Of a stretch of DNA of 17,097 nt, positions 11,201-16,571 are shown piece by piece. Position 1 is the stretch's first letter, and every line of letters starts with the position of its first letter. The position numbers and the translations under genes are program-made. This DNA is from Phoronis ovalis (taxonomy: Eukaryota; Phoronida; Phoronidae): positions 1-17,097 of the forward strand of contig JAOXYB010021770.1 in NCBI GenBank assembly GCA_028565635.1. The letters are read 5' to 3'. Below the pieces are notes generated by a model, which was given only the letters and a program-made list of their open reading frames with translations, did not search any database and had not been told where the DNA came from.

Positions 11201-11547
11201 ACTGTAAGCTAAATGTTGATTGGTGTCAAGCCTTTCGTGACATTGTATATAGAAATAAAGGGATTATCGTTCTTTTGCTTTTCGGGATAATAAACAAAAA
11301 TTAACTATAATGGTTAAGCCCAGACGTTATTTCAGAAGGTACGGAACACCAACAGATGAATTTATTCAGTCTGGCTATATTGTAGCACGTGTCCAACAAC
11401 TAGACTATTGGAAATCATAGATAACTTAGATGTCTTATATTTCAGCTTGTCATTGAAGCAAAACGTGGTAACAGCTTTACTGGTGACATTGCTATAGATA
11501 ATGTGAGAATAATTGCAGGCTTGTGTCAACAAGTATTTAGCCGTTAG
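2170..11547 (+). CDS. Secreted astacin-family zinc metalloprotease with EGF, CUB, EGF, MAM, Thr-rich linker and MAM (18 exons, 5' end missing)
   Basis: Eighteen exons join into one open frame of 2397 bp, 798 residues plus TAG. Residues are numbered from the first visible codon, TCG at 2170. The order is an RSKR processing site (3-6), astacin catalytic domain (about 12-219), EGF (221-254), CUB (265-387), EGF (389-422), MAM (430-586), Thr-rich linker (589-631) and MAM (635-792). The catalytic centre HELGHAIGFFH (118-128) followed by EQSRTDRD is the M12A signature. It binds zinc through three histidines and uses Glu119. Known relatives are secreted peptidases activated by propeptide removal, cutting matrix, growth-factor or digestive substrates; the substrate here is unknown. 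No signal peptide or initiator Met is visible, so at least one exon lies upstream. There is no transmembrane segment after the last MAM, so a secreted product is inferred. Family assignment is very secure. Exon borders were placed by hand from frame and GT/AG sites. Confidence 0.93.
2634..2775 (+). CDS. Gene 1 exon B: astacin N-terminal subdomain
   Basis: Acceptor 'tttataacag' and donor gttagt bound this exon, which runs from phase 1 to phase 2. It carries the helix and first conserved cysteine in the context HWENNTCLRFVE (residues 48-59). Cys54 is the family cysteine expected to pair with Cys219 at the end of the domain. Asn51 in NNT is a possible N-glycosylation site. The segment up to NTG corresponds to the strand region of the N-terminal subdomain. 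Confidence 0.92.
3045..3141 (+). CDS. Gene 1 exon C: astacin domain, segment before the zinc helix
   Basis: Acceptor 'gaattatttcag' and donor gtaagt bound the exon (phase 2 to 0). It codes for GCSSFIGHL (80-88), the counterpart of the G-C-x-S-x-V-G block of astacins, and ends with VTCLT (108-112). Cys81 and Cys110 are placed as the second conserved disulfide pair of the catalytic domain. The exon ends six codons before the zinc-binding HExxH. Confidence 0.92.
3486..3680 (+). CDS. Gene 1 exon D: astacin zinc-binding site and Met-turn
   Basis: The exon runs from acceptor 'gctgttttag' to donor gtgcgt, exactly 65 codons. It holds the whole signature: HELGH (118-122), the third zinc histidine in GFFH (125-128), then EQSRTDRDNF. 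His118, His122, His128 and catalytic Glu119 are intact, so the enzyme should be active. Near its end is SDMHYG (170-175), the Met-turn with Tyr174 as the fifth ligand. The residue before Met is Asp, where most astacins have a hydrophobic residue. Confidence 0.96.
3994..4123 (+). CDS. Gene 1 exon E: C-terminal end of the astacin domain
   Basis: Acceptor 'aataattgcag' and donor gtaagt bound the exon (phase 0 to 1). It codes for the closing part of the catalytic domain, including GQRVGLTFYD (200-209) and NLAYNC (214-219). This matches the G-Q-R-x-x-L-S-x-x-D ... Y-x-C ending typical of astacins. Cys219 is the last domain cysteine, expected to pair with Cys54. The next exon opens the EGF module directly. 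Confidence 0.92.
4453..4581 (+). CDS. Gene 1 exon F: first EGF-like domain
   Basis: A single phase 1-1 exon between acceptor 'tctttggttag' and donor gtatga encodes a complete six-cysteine EGF-like module. Cysteines are at 223, 227, 241, 243, 245 and 254, ending in CPDGLGGPDC. The spacing between the first two cysteines and the close C-x-C-x-C cluster is the form often seen directly after astacin domains in invertebrate proteases. A short Ser/Thr-containing linker (255-264) leads to the CUB domain. Confidence 0.9.
5025..5120 (+). repeat. Dispersed repeat, copy 2, in intron between EGF 1 and CUB exons
   Basis: Second copy of the repeat at 1690-1800 in the same orientation, inside the gene 1 intron 4582-5231. 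Shared blocks include CGTTCACA, AATGCG and CTCCACCAAGT. The copies differ by several substitutions and short indels, so both are old. Confidence 0.5.
5232..5341 (+). CDS. Gene 1 exon G: CUB domain, first third
   Basis: Acceptor 'acttaacag' and donor gtatat bound the exon (phase 1 to 0). It codes for the CUB opening CGRV (265-268) and the diagnostic SPNFPAAYPNNQICVW (282-297). Cys265 and Cys295 form the expected first CUB disulfide. In family members CUB modules bind protein partners or calcium and steer protease specificity. Confidence 0.92.
5877..5995 (+). CDS. Gene 1 exon H: CUB domain, middle part
   Basis: Acceptor 'atcttgacag' and donor gtaggt bound the exon (phase 0 to 2). It codes for GQLVKIRFDDFDL (304-316), the characteristic CUB strand, and then TQCLHTLEIRY (321-331), holding the third CUB cysteine (Cys323). 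The usual acidic residue after L-E is replaced: the family motif is often D-x-L-x-I-x-D, and here Arg follows Ile, so calcium binding is doubtful. Confidence 0.9.
6639..6781 (+). CDS. Gene 1 exon I: CUB domain, last part
   Basis: Acceptor 'gtatactag' and donor gtcagg bound the exon (phase 2 to 1). It codes for FCGDGNP (341-347), with the fourth CUB cysteine (Cys342), then a DMMVIFDSTNS strand (360-370) and RRGFSAVVEA (374-383). This is the usual CUB ending, in which a V-x-F-x-S-D strand is followed by G-F. The domain is therefore complete across exons G to I. Confidence 0.9.
7115..7129. repeat. Short TA microsatellite in intron
   Basis: Fifteen bases of alternating T and A in the intron 6782-7264. 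It is short and likely unstable, with no function suggested. Confidence 0.7.
7265..7378 (+). CDS. Gene 1 exon J: second EGF-like domain
   Basis: A phase 1-1 exon between acceptor 'tctgttttag' and donor gtaagt. It encodes a classical EGF module starting DPCLSNPC (388-395), with six cysteines at 390, 395, 401, 411, 413 and 422 and the CPPNLSGPLC ending. The calcium-binding consensus is not clear. It links the CUB and first MAM domains. Confidence 0.92.
7723..7808 (+). CDS. Gene 1 exon K: MAM domain 1, opening
   Basis: Acceptor 'cgttatacag' and donor gtgcgt bound the exon (phase 1 to 0). It codes for SCGFETDFCFLEQ (430-442) and NFDWTRQT (447-454), the standard MAM start (C-x-F-E...C...D...D-W). 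Its layout corresponds to exon O of the second MAM domain. Confidence 0.93.
8017..8143 (+). CDS. Gene 1 exon L: MAM domain 1, second segment
   Basis: Acceptor 'gttttgcag' and donor gtaaat bound the exon (phase 0 to 1). It codes for GGTPSSNTGPS (455-465), then GSFYVYTEASSP and the DKARLQTP strand, the usual MAM block of G-x-Y-x-Y-x-E...G-x-x-A-R-L. It lines up with exon P of the second MAM. Confidence 0.93.
8395..8560. repeat. Probable interspersed repeat remnant in MAM 1 intron
   Basis: The GC-richer stretch starting 'gcccgggggcactt', followed by a 'gtgggtacgcatgcc' block and a 'gataccctttcaaga' block, has the style of a repeat I associate with many marine invertebrate genomes. It sits in the intron 8144-8617. 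The assignment rests on resemblance only; no second copy is in the window. Confidence 0.3.
8618..8802 (+). CDS. Gene 1 exon M: MAM domain 1, third segment
   Basis: Acceptor 'tatttacag' and donor gtaata bound the exon (phase 1 to 0). It codes for ICKRIEFAYHMFG (501-513), the MAM core in which C-x-x-F-x-Y-H-M-x-G is diagnostic, then the SGDQGNQWLQANVDI block (537-551). Exon Q is its counterpart in the second MAM. Confidence 0.94.
9214..9433 (+). CDS. Gene 1 exon N: MAM domain 1 end plus Thr-rich mucin-like linker
   Basis: Acceptor 'tttgtcctag' and donor gtaagc bound the exon (phase 0 to 1). The first part, IVFEVIRGPNFRGDVAIDD (559-577) ending at Cys585, completes MAM 1. The remainder (589-631) is dominated by Thr with Ala, Pro and Ser, including a run of six Thr codons, and should be a heavily O-glycosylated stalk holding the two MAM domains apart. 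A Val-rich frame on the opposite strand here is only the shadow of these codons. Confidence 0.92.
9729..9829 (+). CDS. Gene 1 exon O: MAM domain 2, opening
   Basis: Acceptor 'ttccttccag' (read within 'tttcctttccag') and donor gtatga bound the exon (phase 1 to 0). It codes for CSCGFEDPQNSLC (635-647) and DNFDWTFNT (657-665). It is slightly longer than exon K through extra residues that include two additional cysteines. Confidence 0.91.
10087..10216 (+). CDS. Gene 1 exon P: MAM domain 2, second segment
   Basis: Acceptor 'tcattgttag' and donor gttggt bound the exon (phase 0 to 1). It codes for GGTSSGSTGP (666-675), then GSGYMYIETSGG (682-693) and GETARLRSQ (697-705), matching exon L in position, phase and length (130 versus 127 bp). 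The donor is weaker than average. Confidence 0.91.
10536..10705 (+). CDS. Gene 1 exon Q: MAM domain 2, third segment
   Basis: Acceptor 'tttatttacag' and donor gtacat bound the exon (phase 1 to 0). It codes for YCVQFDFHMFGATI (713-726) and GNQGDTWFETLVDIPA (744-759), the same core as exon M. The four central residues HMFG are identical to those in MAM 1. Confidence 0.93.
10894..11381. mobile_element. Non-autonomous DNA element (MITE-like) with terminal inverted repeats of about 90 bp
   Basis: The left arm (about 10894-10985) and the reverse complement of the right arm (about 11296-11381) share CTGAATAAAT, GTGTTCC, TAACGTCTGGGCTTAA and a following ATAGT...TTTTTGTT tract, with scattered mismatches. 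The roughly 310 bp core has no coding potential and contains a smaller inverted pair (agcggact near 11121, agtccgct near 11182). The element lies in the last MAM intron (10706-11445). Target-site duplication and superfamily could not be settled. Confidence 0.65.
11446..11547 (+). CDS. Gene 1 exon R: end of MAM domain 2 and stop codon
   Basis: Acceptor 'tatatttcag' opens the exon in phase 0. It codes for LVIEAKRGNSFTGDIAIDN (766-784) and IIAGLC (787-792), the usual C-terminus of MAM, then six more residues and TAG at 11545-11547. The exon does not look like a final exon: only eight bases after the stop is 'cccag' followed by gtgagt, a near-consensus donor at 11556. Confidence 0.9.
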   Translation, partial: LVIEAKRGNSFTGDIAIDNVRIIAGLCQQVFSR

Positions 11548-11884
11548 GCCCCCAGGTGAGTTTTAGATATTTATGTTTTAAATTTTTAATTTGTTATGAC
11601 AATTTCAATATATACACATATATTGTTTAAGTATTTCCTTCCACAATGCCGGGCAGACTTAATGAACCGCCTGCGCATGTAAACCATAATAGAGCGGACA
11701 AAACGACCTGTTGACTTTACGGAAAGTGTATGGGCGGTCGTTTTAACAAAAATTCAATTATTTAGAGATATCATCAAAGAATTAGCGATATCACCAAATA
11801 GTAAGTAATTTATAAAGTCAGTGCAAAAACCTTAATACGAGTACACGAGAGTATTCTAATCATAAGATCTGTACTTTATTTCAG
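11548..11884. other. Candidate 3' UTR intron of gene 1
   Basis: If the donor at 11556 is used, 11556-11884 is an intron lying just after the stop codon, ending in acceptor 'ctttatttcag'. It contains a short perfect inverted pair, aaaacgacc (near 11699) and ggtcgtttt (near 11737), which could form a hairpin or mark a worn repeat. No other coding signal was seen. Confidence 0.45.
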
Positions 11885-11957
11885 ATTTTTCAAGTACTAC
11901 TCAGTTAATGCTGCAGTTGGTGATATCAATATTACTGGTGCATTGTGTCATAATTAG
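11885..11957 (+). pseudogene. MAM-like tail exon downstream of the stop (3' UTR exon or decayed coding exon)
   Basis: This block follows acceptor 'ctttatttcag' and ends at TAG 11955-11957. In the frame reached by splicing from the donor at 11556 it is open and ends GDINITGALCHN-stop, which resembles the MAM ending GDIAID...ITGxLC seen in exon R. It could be an ordinary second 3' UTR exon, the original last coding exon cut off by the TAG at 11545, or a degraded copy of exon R. Compared with exon R it lacks about five residues between GDI and the last strand. The similarity is short, so this is moderate evidence. Confidence 0.5.
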
Positions 11958-13344
11958 ACGATGTGATCGTTGGTCGCTGAGTGGTTGATGAATCCTGACG
12001 TTAACTCGGTATCAAACCTCGCCTTGTGTTTTAAAAAGTATAGCTAGGCTACACGGAAATTATTATCCATTTACTTAGTTACATATATAGAGCGATTACT
12101 ACGTATCTCCTGGTATCTATCTTTTTGAACGTTAGATTCATGGTTAGGACTGAGATTATTGATTTTTTTCTAGTTATTTATTTTAAAATCTTAACATTAT
12201 ATATTAAAACGATACAAGTATTCAAGTATACGGTTCCGATCGGAGAAATCTCCAAAGGGGTTCAATTTTTGGCAAATATCTCGAAATCTGTACGGATGTT
12301 GGAGGGTAAATGGATATGCGTGATGCAAGTGGACCGAGAGAGAAATCTGCGTTTATTTAATAAATATATTTGAAATCGTTCATTTAACATTGCGTTGGAT
12401 GGGACTTCCTACTGTTGTGTGCTACCTTAAAAACCTGGCAGCTTAAAATGCGTCACATCCCTTGTCCTTTGATATACCGGTATCTTACTTCTATTCATAT
12501 ATTCGGCACTATCATAAACATTTAGCCAGATGAGTGGAATAGCTGTGGTAATTTGTAGATCTATAATGAGTTCATATGGACAAATGTCTCTGATTTTATA
12601 CATATTTAATTGGTGATGGAGTTATGCTTTATTCAGCAACAGTACAATGATTTACCTGTATTGTGATTATGGATCAACAATCGCGAAAAACTACACTATA
12701 AAAAATGTTTGATTAATATAATATGTTATGGCAGCTAGCAATGCCAGGCACAAATGCATGTCTCATATATAGGAAGTGTTTCTATGTGTTGTTTAGAAGT
12801 GAATTACATGTAACGAACCTAATGTAATACATGCATTGCTATGCAAATAAAGAAAATACAGTTTTAAAAAATCTCATTTAATATTTTACGCTGTAGATTA
12901 TTTGGTAAAATCAACAAACAAAATATTGCATGTGAGGATTGAATACAAACACATTTTTGCAATGCCTGTGCCCGAGTTTCACCTGGTGGACATCTTTAGA
13001 TCACCTTCATATGTTATACAATAAATATGCGTTATGATATAAATAACAACTGTTCTGTTAGAATGAAAAAAATCATTATATGGTTTTAATTTTAAATTCT
13101 TTATATAATAATTGTATTTTTGATTTTGTTTCTGTATCTCAACATTTACTTTACTGGTAACGGAAGTGCCTTAGTAATTCACTAATAGCGTTGCAGCATT
13201 ATTAATCATGCGCTTTATTTGTTGTCATCGACTAGTAAAAGTATTCAATAACATTCGTACATGTAATGAAACCAACGTCTCTTGCATTGATCTGACTACA
13301 AGCAATCTAACGTTTGAGTGTTGCTGGACTTCAAATGTCTTACA
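11958..13344. other. Intergenic sequence between gene 1 and gene 2
   Basis: About 1.4 kb with no convincing exon on either strand. A frame open from 12125 to 12373 has no domain character and an AT-driven composition, so it is not called. The region should contain the 3' UTR of gene 1 and the promoter of gene 2, but no TATA box or other core element stands out. Confidence 0.5.
12359..12364 (+). terminator. Candidate poly(A) signal AATAAA for gene 1
   Basis: First AATAAA downstream of the gene 1 stop, about 400 bases past the MAM-like tail block. A second AATAAA is at 12846-12851. In AT-rich DNA such hexamers occur often by chance, so the real cleavage site is uncertain. Confidence 0.3.
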
Positions 13345-13411
13345 ATGAAATACGAAGGAAGTTTAAACTGTTTCTTAGTAAGCATCATGTTATTTACCTA
13401 TGGTGTTGAAG
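13345..13411 (+). CDS. Gene 2 exon 1: signal peptide
   Basis: ATG at 13345 opens 22 codons: MKYEGSLN followed by the hydrophobic core CFLVSIMLFTYG and then VE. This is a typical short secretory signal peptide. The exon ends in phase 1 at a strong gtaaga donor (13412). The first downstream exon with a matching phase 1 acceptor is the discoidin-like exon at 16081, so I pair them. An overlapping ATG at 13335 opens a different frame that stops early. The pairing is an inference without transcript data. Confidence 0.6.
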
Positions 13412-13600
13412 GTAAGAATTGTTACTTAATTAGAAAACATTAAATTATAATTAAATATTGCTGCAGCGCATTGATAAGAGAAGCACATATGATGGAAAAG
13501 TCAGTACTTTACCGATTTCTTAATAGGTATACATAACAGTAGTTTGTCAAATTGCAACAAGTTTCTTTTATTATTACAGTATAGGTTTCCGAGTCATGCT

Positions 13601-14028
13601 CAGTGACGGATTAACCTAGTAGCAAAAGTAGCATATGCTACGACGGGCCCCGCATTTTCGAGGGCCCCGCACTAAATGCTTGCAAGCTTTACAATCTCAC
13701 TCTAATGAGCATTGAACATGAACTTCTGCGTGAAATATACATTTCCAGTATCATCAACAAATTTGCTCATGCTAAATCTAGAAAACGCAACTTGTAAATT
13801 GTTGTTTTGTTATTTTTGACGTCGCACCACCCACTTTGAAGCAGAAAGATTTTTTTTGTTTACGGCACTTATTCTGGGCGTAGTGGTACAATAGGAGTTG
13901 AAATGGCCTTTTTTGCTTGTCAATTGTTTTCTTGCAGCACGGAGAGGTTTCAGCGAACTTTTTCGATTACTGAACTGATATTTTTCTATGCTATGCTACA
14001 GGCCCCGCACTAGCTTAATCCGGTTCTG
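13601..14028 (+). mobile_element. Deleted hAT-superfamily transposon
   Basis: The left end reads CAGTGACGGATTAACCTAGT. The reverse complement of the right end reads CAGAACCGGATTAAGCTAGT, giving matched terminal inverted repeats that start with CAG. The 8 bp outside are gtcatgct on the left and gttattct on the right, a 6 of 8 match, as expected for an old hAT target-site duplication. GGGCCCCGC blocks lie inside both ends. The interior codes for a transposase tail, so it is an internal-deletion derivative of an autonomous element. Confidence 0.75.
13696..13797 (+). pseudogene. C-terminal remnant of a hAT transposase
   Basis: The frame reads LTLMSIEHELLREIY, then IINKFAHAKSRKRNL and TAA at 13795-13797. 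The pattern L-x-x-L-S-I-E-x-E...I...F-A...K-A/S-R is the known C-terminal end of hAT transposases of the TTF/ZMYM-like type. Only about 33 residues remain, with no catalytic residues. It shows the orientation of the parent element and that the deletion removed everything upstream. Confidence 0.7.
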
Positions 14029-15956
14029 GTTATTCTCTCCCGTATATACGAAATACTGGTTTGTTATGCGGTAAAATGAAGTCAGAAATATTTGTTGTAA
14101 CGGGATATTGAGGGGGGAAATGGGAGTAGTGACCGCAGCTCAAAGAAAATAAATTACCCTTTTACGAATCACAAGTACAATCCCGGCTCACGACAATTAA
14201 ACGACCTTCCCACCTGAATAATAATAACTATTCATAAACAGGTTGTACACAACCTGTCACAGTCTACACTCGTAAGAAGATAATTATAATTACAGAAAAC
14301 TTTACGAATCTGCGATGGAGGATTATTTATCATAGTTTAATTCTGCAATACTGTATCTGAGACGGAAATGGAGGGGGTAGGGAAAAGTATTCAATCTCAT
14401 TACACAGATGTAAAACATGATAATGATTGCATTGCTAAAACAAAATTATTGCAGTCGCAAAACACGGAAATAAAACATATAAGGTTTATCACATTTCACG
14501 GACCAAAATAAGATATAATAAAATTCAATGAATCCCACTGCACGAAAATAAAATATGATCCTTTCACACCTGTAGAAAAATAAGTTTGCACCCTTTTCCT
14601 CTAACTACATGCAAGTACCTGAAAAGTCTGAATGATTACTAAATGTGAAATTGTGCACGTGCCTGGATAACATTTCACGTTGCATTAATATGATCCTTAC
14701 GGAATTCGGGATTCTGTGATTCCTTAGATACTCCCTAAAAGACTAAGCTGATGACGTGAGTGAAATCTGAGTAACTGTCACAAACATGTATCATGTTTAG
14801 CACTTTATCGAAAGAGAGCGTAACTCGGAAACCTATATATACTAGTACTGTACTGACGTATAATTTGTGTAAACTACAGTACTTAATTTAATATACTGTC
14901 AAGGCTACCTTGAATGTCATTTATAATGCTAGGTTTTCATAAACAATCAAAATGTACGTTTTAAACATTCTAACAAGCAATGTATACGTATACTTATGTA
15001 CATGTATGTTGTTTGATAGTTACTACGGAAAATGGAGTTAAATTAATTAACGTTCAATGCAACAAGATGCGAATTTTCTTATATTTATAATCTGATTGTT
15101 TTAAAGTTTAACTGATTACAGTTTTGTTTTAAAAACGTGCTTCTGTTGCGTTTTTACCGTTGTGTTCTTAGTGTAACGACACTCCATATACATTAATTGG
15201 TCAGTCTACGCCGGCCTATGTACTATGTGGATTTGTTTATCTTTTATTTATATGTAGTAGCGGGGACATTCTTCAACGTGTCGATCCACGGAGAACTAAA
15301 TTTAATAGTGCTTTGTGAACATTTAGATATTATAAAATATAAATCAATGTACGTCTGAGAGATTCTTTTAATATTTTCAAATTCATTGAGTATTCCTCAC
15401 ATCAAACAATATAGTGAGATATAATTTTCCCAAGGCTCATCGATATCGTTTGCTAATTAAGTTAAATTTTCAATATGAATTCAAGATTAAACCAATGCTG
15501 TGCTGCATTATTAATTGAACATAAGATCACACACGTTATCATGATCATATTTGCACACATTTAAAAAGATGTTTGCCGTTATACTTTATAGCAATGAGTA
15601 GATTAGCTTCAAACGTTTTAAAATGGGTAAAGTGTTTTTACTGTATCAGTTGCATCACCTCACATGAAGTATACGATTTTAGCTGTTTTTCCACAATAAT
15701 GTAATCCTAACACAGCAATTCATTATACATCTGGCAAACACTGTATTGGCAACAGTTAAAATAATGAGTCTACATTGAATAATTCATTCATAAATAAATT
15801 TAAGGTTCGTAATTACAACAAGTTTGCGTTTACCCTAACCAGATACAGGCCATTCGATTATCTACTGAAAACATACGTTTGCCAAATTTTAATTTTAAGT
15901 CGCTATATTCACTCTTACACTTTTTGACAAAAATCTGCCTCCTCATGAGCCATACT

Positions 15957-16478
15957 ATTTATATACATATAACTAGAAAAGATAATGACGTAAACACATG
16001 TTGCTTGGCAAAAAGTGAAAGAGTGTATTCATAATGTTTGACGTCCATTGGTTCAAATATAATTTTTATGTTGACACCAGGTGACTGGTTGAAGAACAGT
16101 ACATGGGTAGTTGAGGTGAGCACTTCGTCTAATGACAACCAGTTTCCTGCAAGTGCAGGATGCCCCGGTTCACCACAGAACTGTATGTCACATATCATGG
16201 ATGGAGACGATACTACAGTTTGGCACGCAATGAGTAGCGGGTCATCAGAATATGTTATTTTTGACACTCAGCAAGAAATTAAAATGTCTGCTATAAAATT
16301 TGCTGTGCAACAATGTCGAGTTTCAGCGACTGAATTGTTCTCAGGTCCATCAGATGCAGGTGAGTGCTTCATATTTATTTTCGCAATTTTATACACAATA
16401 ACAATAAAACATGCTTATCAAGGTTAATCCAACCAAAGGTGATCTTTTCAAATTTTAGTTTTTTTCTTTCTTCAGATT
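15957..16478 (+). repeat. Large inverted repeat, left arm
   Basis: About 520 bp that recur in reverse complement at 16572-17097. Matching landmarks run from 'ctagaaaagata' and 'gagtgtattcataatgtttg' through the discoidin-like exon to 'aaaggtgatcttttcaaa' and 'cttcaga'. The exon parts differ at 15 of 279 bases by hand count. The flanks also carry indels, for example about ten extra bases in the right arm just before the exon's acceptor. Confidence 0.93.
16081..16359 (+). CDS. Gene 2 exon 2: discoidin-like (F5/8 type C-like) N-terminal half
   Basis: A phase 1-1 exon of 279 bp between acceptor 'gttgacaccag' and donor gtgagt. It encodes GDWLKNSTWVVEVS, a pair of cysteines in AGCPGSPQNCMSHI, then MDGDDTTVWHA and SEYVIFDTQQEIKMSAIKF. 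The order D-G-D-x-x-T-x-W ... Y-x-x-F-D ... I-x-x-I-x-F is the pattern of F5/8 type C (discoidin, galactose-binding-like) domains, first half only. Such domains bind glycans or lipids outside the cell. A diverged family with the same fold is possible. Confidence 0.75.
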
Positions 16479-16504
16479 CTTTTGGAAAGCTAATATTGCT
16501 TTAA
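16476..16504 (+). CDS. Possible gene 2 exon 3: short terminal exon
   Basis: A strong acceptor, the pyrimidine tract 'tttttttctttcttcag', ends at 16475. Reading on in phase 1 gives DSFGKLILL and TAA at 16502-16504, which would finish a secreted protein of 124 residues. In the right arm the same acceptor is kept, but the following codons differ and stop even sooner. The inverted-repeat homology ends here, so the original third exon may have been cut by the rearrangement. Speculative. Confidence 0.3.
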
Positions 16505-16571
16505 CCAAATATAATTATTTTAAGACTATAAATAGTTTATGGAGAGGGATCGAAAGATTAATACAAATTTA
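16479..16571. other. Spacer of the inverted repeat
   Basis: About 93 bp of AT-rich unique sequence between the two arms. It has no matching partner and would form the loop if the arms paired. A single-read fold-back artefact would normally leave little or no loop of this kind. Confidence 0.7.

Larger units (their letters stand above)
13412..16080 (+). other. Gene 2 intron 1 (proposed), 2.67 kb
   Basis: Between the signal-peptide exon and the discoidin-like exon I see no further exon. It contains the hAT element at 13601-14028 and a degenerate tandem-like stretch near 14460-14580, where 'cacggaaataaaa'-type motifs recur three times. From there to about 15950 the sequence is AT-rich and featureless. 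Confidence 0.45.

Noticed and set aside
12125-12373. 82-codon open frame in the intergenic region
   Set aside because: Hydrophobic AT-rich composition, no recognisable domain, no flanking splice or start context.
15959-16267. Minus-strand open frame over the left arm of the inverted repeat
   Set aside because: It is antisense to the discoidin-like exon and shows no domain of its own.
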